A stretch of 64,000 nt of DNA. Origin: Psychrobacter nivimaris. Its GTDB lineage: Bacteria; Pseudomonadota; Gammaproteobacteria; Pseudomonadales; Moraxellaceae. The DNA is taken from positions 16,465 through 80,464 of the forward strand of contig NZ_VZIZ01000031.1 in NCBI RefSeq assembly GCF_009812035.1. Direction: 5' to 3'. The position numbers and the translations under genes are program-made. Below the pieces are notes generated by a model. The model did no database searches and was not told the origin of the DNA. It saw nothing but the letters and a program-made list of their open reading frames with translations. Shown one piece after another: positions 38,216 to 46,954 of the stretch; positions within the stretch are counted from its first letter, which is position 1; every line of letters starts with the position of its first letter.

Positions 38216-39385
38216 ATGAATAATTCAAAAGCAATCTTATCAGCATTACTGTTTACGTTAGGTGTCGTCAGCGTGCCTGCATTGCACGCTGCACCCAATG
38301 ATACAGCGGTGGCGACAGATAGCACCTCGAATCTGCAAAACCGTAGTGTCGAAGAGTTGGTGGCCGTTGCTAAAGCAGGCGAGTCTAATGAAGCAATTAA
38401 TGATGCTGTATTAAATAACGATGCTATCAATGAAGCGATGCTCGGCAACGACGCTATCAATCAAAACGCAGATAGCCAAAGTACAGCAAATGATACAGCC
38501 AATGCCCAAACAACCGCTCAGCCACCTGTACGTTCCAGTGCCGAGGGTGTTGATGCTGATAAGTTGATACTCAATGAACCAGTCGTTGATCAAGCCAATA
38601 TTTTAAATCCTCAAGAAAAGCTACGTCTAGAGGCGCAGCTTCGAAGTATCTATCAGCAGGGGTTAGCACAAGCAGCAGTGGTTATCGTACCGACTACCAA
38701 TGGCGTACCAATATTTGATTATGCATTGCAAGTTGCTGAGAAGTGGGAATTGGGTGATGAAGCTATCGATGATGGTCTACTGATTGTCGTCGCTGTCAAT
38801 GACCGTGATATGTATATCCTAACGGGTTATGGACTAGAAGGCGTCTTACCAGATGCGGCGGTTAACCGTGTCATCCGAGAAGATATTACGCCGTTATTTA
38901 AGCAAAATAACTATGGTGCAGGGATAATCGCTGGCGTTGAAGCGCTTAAAACACGCTTAACTGCTGATCCTGAAGTCTTAGCCCGTGCTGATGCACAAGC
39001 TGCAGAACGTACTGCTCAGCAAAGCTCAGACGAGCTGCCGTCACCTATCTTCCTATTTATTATGGCGATGATTTTTGGTAGCTTTATTACTAATATATTG
39101 GGCCGAGTATTTGGTTCTATTATTACTGCTGGCGGGTTTTTTGCAGGTTCAATGGCATTAGGTGGCGGTTTCTTCATGACGCTGATTATGGCAATATTCA
39201 TCTGGATGTTTTTGATCTCACGCGGCGGTGGCGGTGGAAAAGGCGGCGGCGGTAAAGGTGGTCGCAGAGGCGGCATGATTTTCTTACCCGGTATGGGCGG
39301 CGGTAGTGGAGGCGGCTTTGGCGGTGGCGGCTTTGGCGGTGGCGGCGGTGGTTTCGGCGGCGGCGGTGCAGGTGGCTCGTGGTAA
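38216..39385 (+). CDS. TPM-domain membrane protein with glycine-rich tail (YgcG-like)
   Basis: A 389-residue envelope protein. It has a signal peptide ending near LHAAPN, a variable Asn/Ala-rich spacer with near-repeats (NDAVLNNDAINEAMLGNDAIN), a TPM domain at about 115-245 (VVDQANILNPQEKLRLEAQL, with the acidic DDGLLIVVAVNDRDMYILTGYGLEG core), two hydrophobic segments at about 278-325, and a C-terminus made almost entirely of glycine with a few Phe and a final Trp. Gly-rich tails are common in this family. It is the second gene of the lemA set, 123 bases after lemA, with GAGGTG upstream. Confidence 0.9.
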   Translation: MNNSKAILSALLFTLGVVSVPALHAAPNDTAVATDSTSNLQNRSVEELVAVAKAGESNEAINDAVLNNDAINEAMLGNDAINQNADSQSTANDTANAQTTAQPPVRSSAEGVDADKLILNEPVVDQANILNPQEKLRLEAQLRSIYQQGLAQAAVVIVPTTNGVPIFDYALQVAEKWELGDEAIDDGLLIVVAVNDRDMYILTGYGLEGVLPDAAVNRVIREDITPLFKQNNYGAGIIAGVEALKTRLTADPEVLARADAQAAERTAQQSSDELPSPIFLFIMAMIFGSFITNILGRVFGSIITAGGFFAGSMALGGGFFMTLIMAIFIWMFLISRGGGGGKGGGGKGGRRGGMIFLPGMGGGSGGGFGGGGFGGGGGGFGGGGAGGSW

Positions 39386-39456
39386 GTATTCCACATACGC
39401 AAACAAAATAAACTCTACATAACCATCGAAAACGACGTACTTGAGGAAATAATATA

Positions 39457-39981
39457 ATGGTAGAAGACAACGCTTCAAACCCCAGTTTTGCCCGCTGGTG
39501 GCGTCAAGTTTTGTTCGTCCCTTTATTACATAGTAAGTGGCTAACAACAGAATCTAAGGCGCGTTTAACAGATGGTGTGACACGAGCCGAACGTGGGCAT
39601 CGTGGTGAAGTATTCTTAATCGTAGAAAACCATCTGCCTATCCAAGAGGCCTATCGCATGAACTGCCGTGAGCGTGCGATTGATTTGTTTAGCGAATATC
39701 GCGTCTGGGATACTGAAGAAAATACGGGCGTCTTGATCTATGTCAATATATGCGAGCGTAAACTAGAGATTGTCGCAGACCGAGGTATCAGCGCTCACGT
39801 TAGTCCAACAGTATGGAATGCAATGTGCGAAAAGGCAGTATCTGGTATTGCTACTCAAAAGACAGAAGAGAGCTTAGCTGAACTGCTAGACGAAGTGGGG
39901 CAAGTGTTACGTCAATACTATCATTTAGAGCGCGATCCAGAAGGCAATGAGCTGTCTGATACAGTCGTATTTTTAAAGTAA
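39457..39981 (+). CDS. Stand-alone TPM-domain protein
   Basis: A 174-residue protein with no signal peptide or clear membrane segment. The TPM domain covers most of it: RAIDLFSEYRVWDTEENTGVLIYVNICERKLEIVADRGISAHV contains the family's T-x-x-x-x-G-V-L-I-Y and metal-site-like acidic residues. GAGGAA precedes the ATG. It follows the glycine-rich TPM gene by 71 bases on the same strand and completes the lemA-TPM-TPM set, an arrangement common in proteobacteria. The biochemical function is unknown; phosphatase activity was reported for a plant relative. Confidence 0.9.
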   Translation: MVEDNASNPSFARWWRQVLFVPLLHSKWLTTESKARLTDGVTRAERGHRGEVFLIVENHLPIQEAYRMNCRERAIDLFSEYRVWDTEENTGVLIYVNICERKLEIVADRGISAHVSPTVWNAMCEKAVSGIATQKTEESLAELLDEVGQVLRQYYHLERDPEGNELSDTVVFLK

Positions 39982-40185
39982 TTTGCGCCTTATACGGTTG
40001 TATTAAGAAGGTTGCTTTTATAAGTAGCTTATCTATACGGTCAAAGGGTTTTGTTTTAGGCGATATGCTTTTAGTGTTAAAATAACTCTTCTGAGACAGA
40101 TAACACCTCATATATGCATGGTTTGATTATCCTACTGTGCAATATCTACTAGGGCTCGTCTCGATAACACCATTATTGGAATACT

Positions 40186-41184
40186 ATGATTGAATTAATA
40201 AAGAAACTACCGAAAGCCGAACTTCATCTACATATTGAAGGTTCGCTAGAGCCTGAGCTGATGTTTAGACTGGCCAAAAAGAACAATGTAGAGATACCTT
40301 ATGACAGCGTAGAAGACGTGCGCGCCGCCTATAACTTTAACAATCTGCAAAGTTTTTTAGATATTTACTATGCCGGCGCAAATGTTTTACTCACCAAAGA
40401 TGATTTTTATGATTTGACGTGGGAATATATTCTTAGATGTGTCGAAGACAATGTCATCCACACAGAGATATTCTTTGATCCGCAAACGCATACCGAACGC
40501 GGCGTGCCTTTTGAAGCGGTCATCACAGGTATCAAAGAAGCGCTCGCAGATGCCAAAGCAAAATACGGTATCACATCATGCATCATCATGTGTTTTTTGC
40601 GTCATTTATCGCAAGAAGAAGCTTTTGAAACGTTAGAGCAAGCACTGGACTATAAAGACGACATTATCGGTGTGGGTCTGGACTCATCAGAATTAGGCAA
40701 CCCGCCATCGAAGTTTAAAGAGGTCTTCCAAAAAGCTAAAGAAGAAGGCTTTAAGTTGGTTGCTCACGCAGGCGAAGAAGCAGACTTTTCGTATATCTAC
40801 GAAGCGCTAGATTTATTGAATATCAATAGAATTGATCATGGTGTGCAGTCTATAAAAAGCCCAGAGTTGATGCAAAGACTTAAAGATGAGCAGATGCCAC
40901 TGACGGTTTGCCCGAACTCGAATATTGAGCTAAAAGTCTTTGAGACTTATAAAGAGCACAATATTAAAGAGCTTTTAGACTATGGTCTGAATATTAGCGT
41001 CAACTCAGACGATCCAGCTTATTTCAAAGGGTATGTGAATCAAAACTTTATCAACCTCTACGAAAATCTACCGATTACGGAAGACGATGTTATTACATTA
41101 GTAAAAAACTCGTTTAAATCGGCATTTATCAATGATGAGTTAAAAGAAGCTTACTTGGCGAGAGTTGATCTTGCATTGAAATAA
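40186..41184 (+). CDS. Adenine deaminase, adenosine-deaminase superfamily
   Basis: A 332-residue amidohydrolase. The metal-binding HLH triplet is in ELHLHIEGSLEPE near the N-terminus. The HAGEE segment supplies the third histidine and proton-shuttle glutamate, and the NSDDPAYF segment supplies the last metal-binding aspartate. The sequence GVGLDSSELGNPPSKF, in place of the G-D-E-x-x-x-P of true adenosine deaminases, is what I remember of the adenine deaminase (Aah1-like) subgroup, so adenine to hypoxanthine is the more likely reaction. A role in purine salvage in the cytoplasm follows. TTGGAA lies upstream of the ATG. Single gene with terminator. Confidence 0.85.
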   Translation: MIELIKKLPKAELHLHIEGSLEPELMFRLAKKNNVEIPYDSVEDVRAAYNFNNLQSFLDIYYAGANVLLTKDDFYDLTWEYILRCVEDNVIHTEIFFDPQTHTERGVPFEAVITGIKEALADAKAKYGITSCIIMCFLRHLSQEEAFETLEQALDYKDDIIGVGLDSSELGNPPSKFKEVFQKAKEEGFKLVAHAGEEADFSYIYEALDLLNINRIDHGVQSIKSPELMQRLKDEQMPLTVCPNSNIELKVFETYKEHNIKELLDYGLNISVNSDDPAYFKGYVNQNFINLYENLPITEDDVITLVKNSFKSAFINDELKEAYLARVDLALK

Positions 41185-41210
41185 TTTTAACGAGTTCGTT
41201 ATGAGTAGTA

Positions 41211-41249
41211 AAGGCGTAACGGTTTATATAAACTGTTACGCCTTTTTTG
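41211..41249 (+). terminator. Terminator after the deaminase gene
   Basis: AAGGCGTAAC (41211-41220) pairs perfectly with GTTACGCCTT (41235-41244), followed by a T-run. The loop itself is partly self-complementary. Confidence 0.9.
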
Positions 41250-41285
41250 TTGCCTGTCGTTAGTAGTACTTACGAGCAGTAGTAA

Positions 41286-42086
41286 TTATAAAGCAGTAAT
41301 TTCTTCTATCAGCAGTGGCAGTACTATTCCAGCCTTTTCTGCTAATGTGATATCGACAATGGTATTTGGTGTTGGGTCAGGGTTGATCTCGATAACTTGC
41401 GCGCCATTTTGTTTGGCTAGCTGTGCTAAACCAGCAGCAGGATAGACCAAGCTTGATGTACCGATACTGATAAACACCTCGCAATTAGCCGCAGCATCTT
41501 CGGCAGCCTGCCAGGCCTGTACAGGTAGAGCTTCGCCAAACCAAACAATATCTGGTCTGATGTAACCGTCGCAATGCGGACAGCTAAGCAGTGTTTCATC
41601 AAAACTCATTGTGCCTTGATTATCGTATGACGCTCTCGATTTATCTTGATAGGGTATCTCACACTGACCACAGCGGTTACGCCACAGATGACCATGCAGG
41701 TGAGTCACCGCGCTACCAGCTTGCTCGTGCAAATCATCGACATTTTGGGTAATGAGTGTCACTTGCTGATCGGAGGTTTGCGCATGATACTGCCACTGAG
41801 CCAACGCATGATGGGCAGGATTTGGCGCTTTGTCTGCGACCATTTGCCGACGCCATTGATACCATGACCACACCAGCTTTGGATCACGAGTGAACGCTTC
41901 AGGGGTTGCCAAGTCTTCGACACCGTAATTCTCCCACAGTCCTGTTTGCTTATCTCGAAATGTTGGGATGCCACTTTCTGCTGAAATGCCAGCCCCAGTC
42001 AAAATGCAAATACGCTGTTTCGATGACAACAGTTGTGCTGCAAGTTTTACTTCTGCTATTAACGCTGGTAATAATTCTGCTAACAT
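41286..42086 (-). CDS. Sir2-family NAD-dependent protein deacylase
   Basis: A 266-residue sirtuin that removes acyl groups from lysine with NAD. Visible are the NAD-binding GAGISAESGIPTFRD, the TQNVDDLHEQAG segment, the catalytic histidine in LHGHLW, four zinc-type cysteines in two pairs (NRCGQC and SCPHC), and the C-terminal ISIGTSSLVYPAAG and VIEINPDPT. A WSWYQWRRQ segment follows the first motif; Tyr and Arg at this place are the acidic-acyl pocket of CobB/Sirt5-type enzymes, so desuccinylation is possible. Convergent with the deaminase gene and overlapping no other gene. Confidence 0.93.
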   Translation of the reverse strand: MLAELLPALIAEVKLAAQLLSSKQRICILTGAGISAESGIPTFRDKQTGLWENYGVEDLATPEAFTRDPKLVWSWYQWRRQMVADKAPNPAHHALAQWQYHAQTSDQQVTLITQNVDDLHEQAGSAVTHLHGHLWRNRCGQCEIPYQDKSRASYDNQGTMSFDETLLSCPHCDGYIRPDIVWFGEALPVQAWQAAEDAAANCEVFISIGTSSLVYPAAGLAQLAKQNGAQVIEINPDPTPNTIVDITLAEKAGIVLPLLIEEITAL

Positions 42087-42121
42087 GAGCCAAACCTTGC
42101 TAATAATGGATATTTTTACTT

Positions 42122-42484
42122 ATGATAGACGGAATTTGGTGGCTTGTCATATTGTTCGCTGTCATCGCAGTTTTATGGTTCGTGGCAAAATCACGCGGCG
42201 CAAAAGCAGGTGAAAAGCATAGCGGCGCAAAATCAAAAAATTCAACACCGAATGATGCGCTGCAAAAAACATCAGCGATATTAAAACAGCATTTTGCTGA
42301 TTATCGAGTCACAAGTAAGGCAAATCATTTGCTCGTTAGCAAACAAGATAAAAAAATTGCGATGATTACGATTGATAAAAAGATTGCTGAGGGTCAGCGC
42401 CGTTTGGGTGATGTGCCAGTGATTAATTATCACCGTATACCTAGCCGTGCTCAATTGACTGCCAATTTGCAAGATGCAGAGTAA
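42122..42484 (+). CDS. Small membrane-anchored hypothetical protein
   Basis: I do not recognise this 120-residue protein. Residues about 4-21 form one membrane segment (WWLVILFAVIAVLWFVA), followed by a basic Lys/Ser-rich stretch and a small soluble domain (about 50-105) with a YRVTSKANHLLVSKQDKKIAMITIDK core. This resembles a short beta-strand domain with the N-terminus outside. It is divergent from the sirtuin gene, 35 bases apart, and no strong ribosome-binding site is visible. Confidence 0.6.
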   Translation: MIDGIWWLVILFAVIAVLWFVAKSRGAKAGEKHSGAKSKNSTPNDALQKTSAILKQHFADYRVTSKANHLLVSKQDKKIAMITIDKKIAEGQRRLGDVPVINYHRIPSRAQLTANLQDAE

Positions 42485-42726
42485 TTTTGCTATATAGTCA
42501 ATCCTCTATAAATTGGCTACGGTGTCAGTCTCGCTCAGTCTACTACTTGTAGTACTTTCACTCGGCTTCCTTGTATCCAAATTATACTGAATCGACTATA
42601 GGTGAGAGCACTAGAAATATATAAGCACAGAAAAACCGCAAACATTTTGAAGTGTAGGTTTAATAAGTCTAGGTAGTTTAAGATAGTACTAAGGGAAGGG
42701 TAGAGCGAGGTTATAAACAATATGAT

Positions 42727-42803
42727 TGGTGCGCTCGGCGGGAATCGAACCCACGACCCTCGGCTTCGGAGACCGATACTCTATCCAACTGAGCTACGAG
42801 CGC
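42727..42803 (-). tRNA. tRNA-Arg (anticodon CCG)
   Basis: On the minus strand the sequence folds into a complete cloverleaf. The acceptor stem pairs GCGCTCG with CGAGCGC. The D-arm follows, then the anticodon stem TCGGT/GCCGA holding the loop CTCCGAA (anticodon CCG). The T-arm contains GTGGGTTCGATTCCCGC. The discriminator A and CCA end are encoded. Reads arginine CGG codons. 77 bases including CCA. Confidence 0.97.
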
Positions 42804-42971
42804 ATATGATAACGATATGTCTGACTGTCACGCTTAGATGCGCATGATAATTAGCATAAGGTGTCTAGAAATAAAGACCGCTTAGTCTAACAAATAAAAA
42901 GCATAAAGCCAATAAATGACAGTCGCGATTGAGGTTTTTTAAGAAAAAACAGCCAAGTCATTAAACAAGCA

Positions 42972-43001
42972 TGGCAATTTACCTGCCTTTTCCCTTATAA
43001 T
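42972..43001 (+). promoter_or_regulatory. Candidate sigma-70 promoter of the cytochrome gene
   Basis: A perfect TATAAT at 42996-43001 has a poor -35 (TGGCAA at 42972-42977) 18 bases before it. It lies 155 bases before the cytochrome start codon. The rest of the 350-base gap after the tRNA gene shows nothing else. Confidence 0.45.
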
Positions 43002-43155
43002 GTTGGGGAGAATTCATATTTATAATCACCGATTGCAAGTGCGCTGGCACGCGGGATGGCTGTCTGCTATTGAAGACTTAGAGGTCGTCAAAGAAGGACA
43101 GACAGAATGTCCGAGCCGTGCTAGTCCTTGTATACGTAATAAGAGAACGTGACGA

Positions 43156-43812
43156 ATGAGAAAAGTAGTTATGTTATCGGCAGCTGCCATTCTAGGAATC
43201 GCTAGTATCGCGGTGAGCCAAGCTGAAGATGTTGTAGACACTCCTGTAACTGCGTCAGACGTAGCAGAAGGCCAAGAGGTCGTAGAAGCTGCTCCTGAAA
43301 CGCTAGGTGACGATACCCAAGCTGCTGCAGATACGACAGATGGTGCTGCGCCCACTGACGAAGCCGCTCCAGCAGAAGGCGAAGAAACTGCCGCTGCAGC
43401 GCCTGCCGCTGATGAAGAGCCAATTCCACAAGATACGCCGCAAGTGCAAAAGCTAATTGCTTTGTATCCTAATCTGATTGCGCGTATCCAGCCTGTTGCC
43501 AATATCTGTTTTGAAGACGGTGAAGCTTGTGATGTAACGGCACGCTCATCTGGCCCAGCTGCTGGCGACGGTCCTCGTGACGGTAAAGCGGTATATAATG
43601 CTGTATGTCATACTTGTCATACTGCAGGCTTGCTAGGCTCTCCTATCTTTGGTGATGCTGGCGCTTGGGGCCCACGTATCGCAAAAGGTAAAGATACGCT
43701 ATATACCCATGCTATCAATGGTTTCAATGCGATGCCTGCAAAAGGTGGCGCGGATATTCCTGATGAAGAAGTTCAAAATGCCGTAGATTATATGGTCGCA
43801 GAAGCAAGCTAA
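43156..43812 (+). CDS. Cytochrome c5 family protein
   Basis: A 218-residue periplasmic c-type cytochrome. A signal peptide (MRKVVMLSAAAILGIASIAVSQA) is followed by an Ala/Glu/Asp/Pro-rich low-complexity linker to about residue 95, then the heme domain. The heme-binding C-H-T-C-H is at residues 151-155, and the probable sixth ligand is Met193 in AMPAKGG. The C-terminus PDEEVQNAVDYMVAEAS is the usual last helix. It probably carries electrons to a terminal oxidase or reductase. The acidic linker is unusually long for a cytochrome c5 and may tether or space the domain. Single gene with a terminator. Confidence 0.9.
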   Translation: MRKVVMLSAAAILGIASIAVSQAEDVVDTPVTASDVAEGQEVVEAAPETLGDDTQAAADTTDGAAPTDEAAPAEGEETAAAAPAADEEPIPQDTPQVQKLIALYPNLIARIQPVANICFEDGEACDVTARSSGPAAGDGPRDGKAVYNAVCHTCHTAGLLGSPIFGDAGAWGPRIAKGKDTLYTHAINGFNAMPAKGGADIPDEEVQNAVDYMVAEAS

Positions 43813-43854
43813 TCTTTGTTGATTACCTTCCAAGCTTTTACGATAGTTATCTAT

Positions 43855-43890
43855 AAAGCGCCTATTTCAGTGATGAGATAGGCGCTTTTT
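43855..43890 (+). terminator. Terminator after cytochrome gene
   Basis: AAAGCGCCTATTTCA (43855-43869) pairs with TGAGATAGGCGCTTT (43874-43888), one G-U, then T's. Its stem is almost identical to the terminator at 46893. The remaining ~240 bases up to the ABC gene hold an imperfect inverted repeat around TGTTGAACATTC and GAATGTTCAACA (about 44012-44072), possibly another hairpin. Confidence 0.9.
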
Positions 43891-44129
43891 CATGATGAGT
43901 ATTATTAATATGGTACTTCGAATATAAGGCAGTTGAAATTCGTCATGAGTAGCCTCATTTTATGAGATTAGTTCGTTTATTACCGTACATTGTCACCTTT
44001 AGAGAGTAGAGTGTGTTGAACATTCTTATACGGCTTTTGCCTATATGATAATGATAGTCGAATGTTCAACACGGCCTATTATTCTAAAATCGCATTTTAT
44101 ATAAATTGATAACAAATAAAGAGGTCTTC

Positions 44130-45092
44130 ATGTCTGATGCACCAGCACTCTCCATAAAAAACCTATCCAAGACCTATGACAATGGGTTTTCGGCATTAAA
44201 AGGGGTTGATTTAATGGTACCACAAGGTGGATTCTTTGCGTTACTTGGGCCAAACGGCGCAGGCAAATCTACCATGATTGGTATTATTAGCTCATTGTTT
44301 AAGCCAACCACCGGTAGCGTCCATATTTTCGGCACAGACCTATTAGAGAACCCTTCGATTGCTAAGCAATACCTTGGCGTTGTACCGCAAGAATTTAACT
44401 TTAATATGTTCGAAAAGGTCGAAGATATCCTGATTACGCAAGCGGGTTATTTTGGTATTCCGGCGAAAGAAGCCAAACCCCGCGCAAAAAGACTATTAAC
44501 AGCGCTAGGATTATGGGATAAACGCGACAGTAAATCACGTGAGCTATCTGGTGGTATGAAACGCCGTTTGATGATTGCCCGTGCATTAATTCATAAGCCA
44601 AAGCTATTGATTCTGGATGAGCCAACGGCGGGTGTCGATATCGAGCTTCGCCGCTCTATGTGGGAATTCATGCAGCAGATTAATATCGAAGAAAACACCA
44701 CTATTATTCTGACGACTCATTATCTCGAAGAGGCAGAGCAATTGTGTAAACGTATTGCGATCTTGGATCACGGCGAGATTCGAATCAATACGGAAATGAA
44801 AGAACTACTGGCGCAGTTGTCGGTAGAGACGTTTGTATTTGATTTAGATACGCCGCTCACTGAGCAGTTGGCTCTGACAGGAGTTACAGGAGTCTCGCAA
44901 CCAGATGAGCAAACGCTAGAAGTTACCTTGACAGAAGGTGAGTCACTAAACGGTGTCTTTGATCAATTGTCTGATAAAGGTATCAGTGTGGCGAGTATGC
45001 GCAATAAAGCCAACCGACTAGAAGAGTTATTTATGCGCTTGGTAGACAAAAACATTCAGAGTGCAGATAGCATGAAGGAGGCGGGATTATGA
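44130..45092 (+). CDS. ABC-2 type transporter, ATP-binding subunit
   Basis: A 320-residue ATPase. I start at the ATG at 44130, five bases after GAGG; a longer reading would need a TTG. Walker A is GPNGAGKST, the signature is LSGGMKRRL, and Walker B is LLILDEPTAG, with the H-loop in LTTHYLEEAEQL. The C-terminal ~90 residues are a regulatory domain (TEQLALTGVTGVSQPDEQTLEV) typical of drug/polysaccharide ABC-2 exporters such as the YadG/CcmA group. It overlaps the permease gene by four bases (ATGA), so the two form a complex; the substrate is unknown. Confidence 0.93.
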   Translation: MSDAPALSIKNLSKTYDNGFSALKGVDLMVPQGGFFALLGPNGAGKSTMIGIISSLFKPTTGSVHIFGTDLLENPSIAKQYLGVVPQEFNFNMFEKVEDILITQAGYFGIPAKEAKPRAKRLLTALGLWDKRDSKSRELSGGMKRRLMIARALIHKPKLLILDEPTAGVDIELRRSMWEFMQQINIEENTTIILTTHYLEEAEQLCKRIAILDHGEIRINTEMKELLAQLSVETFVFDLDTPLTEQLALTGVTGVSQPDEQTLEVTLTEGESLNGVFDQLSDKGISVASMRNKANRLEELFMRLVDKNIQSADSMKEAGL

Positions 45093-45895
45093 GTCAGGAA
45101 CTAGTCGATCATAATAAAACAATGTCATTGAGTAAAAAATGGATTGCGTTTCGTACTATTTGGTTCAAAGAAGTACGCCGTATTTTACGTATCTGGCCGC
45201 AGACGTTACTACCGCCAGTTATCACGATGAGTTTGTATTTTGTCATCTTTGGTAAGATGATTGGTTCGCGTGTGGGTGAGATGGGCGGCGTGCCTTACAT
45301 GCAGTTTATCGTGCCTGGTTTGATCATGATGTCGATCATTACCAACAGTTACTCTAACGTCGTCTCAAGCTTCTTTAGTGCCAAGTTCACGTCTAGTATC
45401 GAAGAGCTTTTGGTCTCGCCAGTATCCAAGCATGCTATTTTGATGGGTTATATCAGTGGTGGTATCTTCCGTGGACTGGCTATCGGTGTGATTGTCTCGA
45501 TAGTGGCGCTGTTCTTTACCGATCTTGGTATCGAGCATTTATTTGTGACTATATTTACGGTACTTGGCACGTCTATCTTGTTTTCGTTAGGTGGTTTTAT
45601 CAATGCGGTATTTGCACGCTCGTTTGATGATATCTCTATTATCCCAAGCTTTGTACTGACGCCATTGACCTATCTTGGCGGTGTGTTTTATTCGATGGAA
45701 AATTTGTCGCCATTTTGGCAAAATGTTTCGCTATTGAATCCTATCGTCTATATGGTCAACTCATTCCGTTACGGTATTCTTGGCTACTCTGATGTCAATG
45801 TTTGGTATTCGATGGCGGCTATTTTCGTGTTCTGTGCGATATTTTATACCATCGCTTATCGCTTGCTAAGTAATGGCTCGCGTGTACGTTTGTAG
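45089..45895 (+). CDS. ABC-2 type transporter, permease subunit
   Basis: A 268-residue inner-membrane protein with six hydrophobic segments and the ABC-2 permease pattern (LPPVITMSLYFVIFGKMIG, VPGLIMMSIITNSYSNV, LTPLTYLGGVFYSMENLSPFWQN). The latter conserved loop resembles YadH-type exporters paired with YadG. GGAGG lies in the upstream gene just before the overlapping start codon, which suggests translational coupling. Exports an unknown substrate. Confidence 0.93.
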   Translation: MSQELVDHNKTMSLSKKWIAFRTIWFKEVRRILRIWPQTLLPPVITMSLYFVIFGKMIGSRVGEMGGVPYMQFIVPGLIMMSIITNSYSNVVSSFFSAKFTSSIEELLVSPVSKHAILMGYISGGIFRGLAIGVIVSIVALFFTDLGIEHLFVTIFTVLGTSILFSLGGFINAVFARSFDDISIIPSFVLTPLTYLGGVFYSMENLSPFWQNVSLLNPIVYMVNSFRYGILGYSDVNVWYSMAAIFVFCAIFYTIAYRLLSNGSRVRL

Positions 45896-45960
45896 TGCGT
45901 ATTATTCGCTAAGTATATTATTTAGAGCAAATTTTAAACGGTTTAATATTAGGAAGACAG

Positions 45961-46848
45961 ATGAGTATTCACGGTATCTTGGGTGAGCAAACCACAGACT
46001 ATCCAACTGAGTATAGCCCAGAGACGCTATATCCGATTGCGCGCAGCATGGGACGTGATGCGATTGGTTGGCAAAACGATAAGCTAGCCGTTGGTGTCGA
46101 TTGGTGGCAGGCCTTTGAGATCTCTTGGTTAAACCCGCAAGGTATCTCGCAAGTGGCGATTGCACGCTTTAGTATTCCTGCTAGCTCACCGTTTATCGTA
46201 GAATCAAAATCGCTTAAGTTATATTTGAATAGTATTAACTTTACCGAGTTCGCCAGTTGGAACGACGTACAAGCGTTGATTGCGAAAGACTTGTCAGCTT
46301 GTTTACAAGCAGACGTACAGGTAGCATTATTTGGCTTGAATGATGATTTAAATGGTAACGAAACAGCGTTATTGATCGCTCAGCCTGAGGGTGTTTGCAT
46401 TGATGAAGCACTAGCAGGCAGTACGGATAAAGTTGCGTTAGCTGAACATCCTGATGCGTCATTGCTAAGTGCTAGCGAAGAAATAGCCGCGAGTAGTGAA
46501 AGCATGGTAAATGAGGATACGCAGCCGTATACCTTTTATTCCAATCTACTGCGTAGTAACTGCCCAGTGACCAATCAACCAGATTGGGGCACTTTGGCCG
46601 TATCGATTACGACTGATAAGCCTTTTAATAATGCAAATATGCTGCGCTATATATTGAGCTTCCGTCAGCACAATGGTTTTCATGAGCAGTGTGTTGAGCA
46701 GATATTTGCTGATTTGAGCCAATACTACCAGCCGAGTGAGCTGATGGTACGGGCATGGTATACGCGCCGCGGTGGTATCGATATCAATCCTTGCCGTGTC
46801 AGTGATATCCGTTTATTGCCTAAGCCAAGCCGTTTAATCCGCCAGTAA
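45961..46848 (+). CDS. queF: NADPH-dependent 7-cyano-7-deazaguanine reductase
   Basis: QueF reduces preQ0 to preQ1 in queuosine tRNA modification. 295 residues is the long bimodular form. The QueF signature with substrate glutamate is ESKSLKLYLNSIN in the N-terminal half, and the catalytic cysteine is in NLLRSNCPVTNQPDWG in the C-terminal half, followed by FHEQCVEQIF. A variable loop of about 30 residues (about 145-180) between the two halves is longer than I expect. AGGAAG lies just before the ATG. It follows the ABC pair by 65 bases and may be cotranscribed, though functional linkage is not obvious. Confidence 0.95.
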   Translation: MSIHGILGEQTTDYPTEYSPETLYPIARSMGRDAIGWQNDKLAVGVDWWQAFEISWLNPQGISQVAIARFSIPASSPFIVESKSLKLYLNSINFTEFASWNDVQALIAKDLSACLQADVQVALFGLNDDLNGNETALLIAQPEGVCIDEALAGSTDKVALAEHPDASLLSASEEIAASSESMVNEDTQPYTFYSNLLRSNCPVTNQPDWGTLAVSITTDKPFNNANMLRYILSFRQHNGFHEQCVEQIFADLSQYYQPSELMVRAWYTRRGGIDINPCRVSDIRLLPKPSRLIRQ

Positions 46849-46892
46849 GTTCTCCATAAAAATACAATGTTAAGTAGTTTTTAAGCCAATAA

Positions 46893-46931
46893 AAAAGCGC
46901 CTATCTCATCATGTGAGATAGGCGCTTTTCG
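46893..46931. terminator. Bidirectional terminator between queF and proS
   Basis: AAAAGCGCCTATCTCA (46893-46908) pairs perfectly with TGAGATAGGCGCTTTT (46914-46929). A- and T-runs flank it, so it can end both convergent genes. The stem repeats that at 43855 almost exactly. Confidence 0.92.
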
Positions 46932-46954
46932 TTATATAGTCTTTAATTACAAGA

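Noticed and set aside
39016..39402. Proline-rich minus-strand frames under the TPM gene
   Set aside because: They are the antisense of the glycine-rich tail, where GGN codons read as CCN proline codons.
42727..42803. tRNA-Arg as an island attachment site
   Set aside because: No integrase gene or repeated tRNA end is visible near it, and the AT-rich island is 15 kb away.
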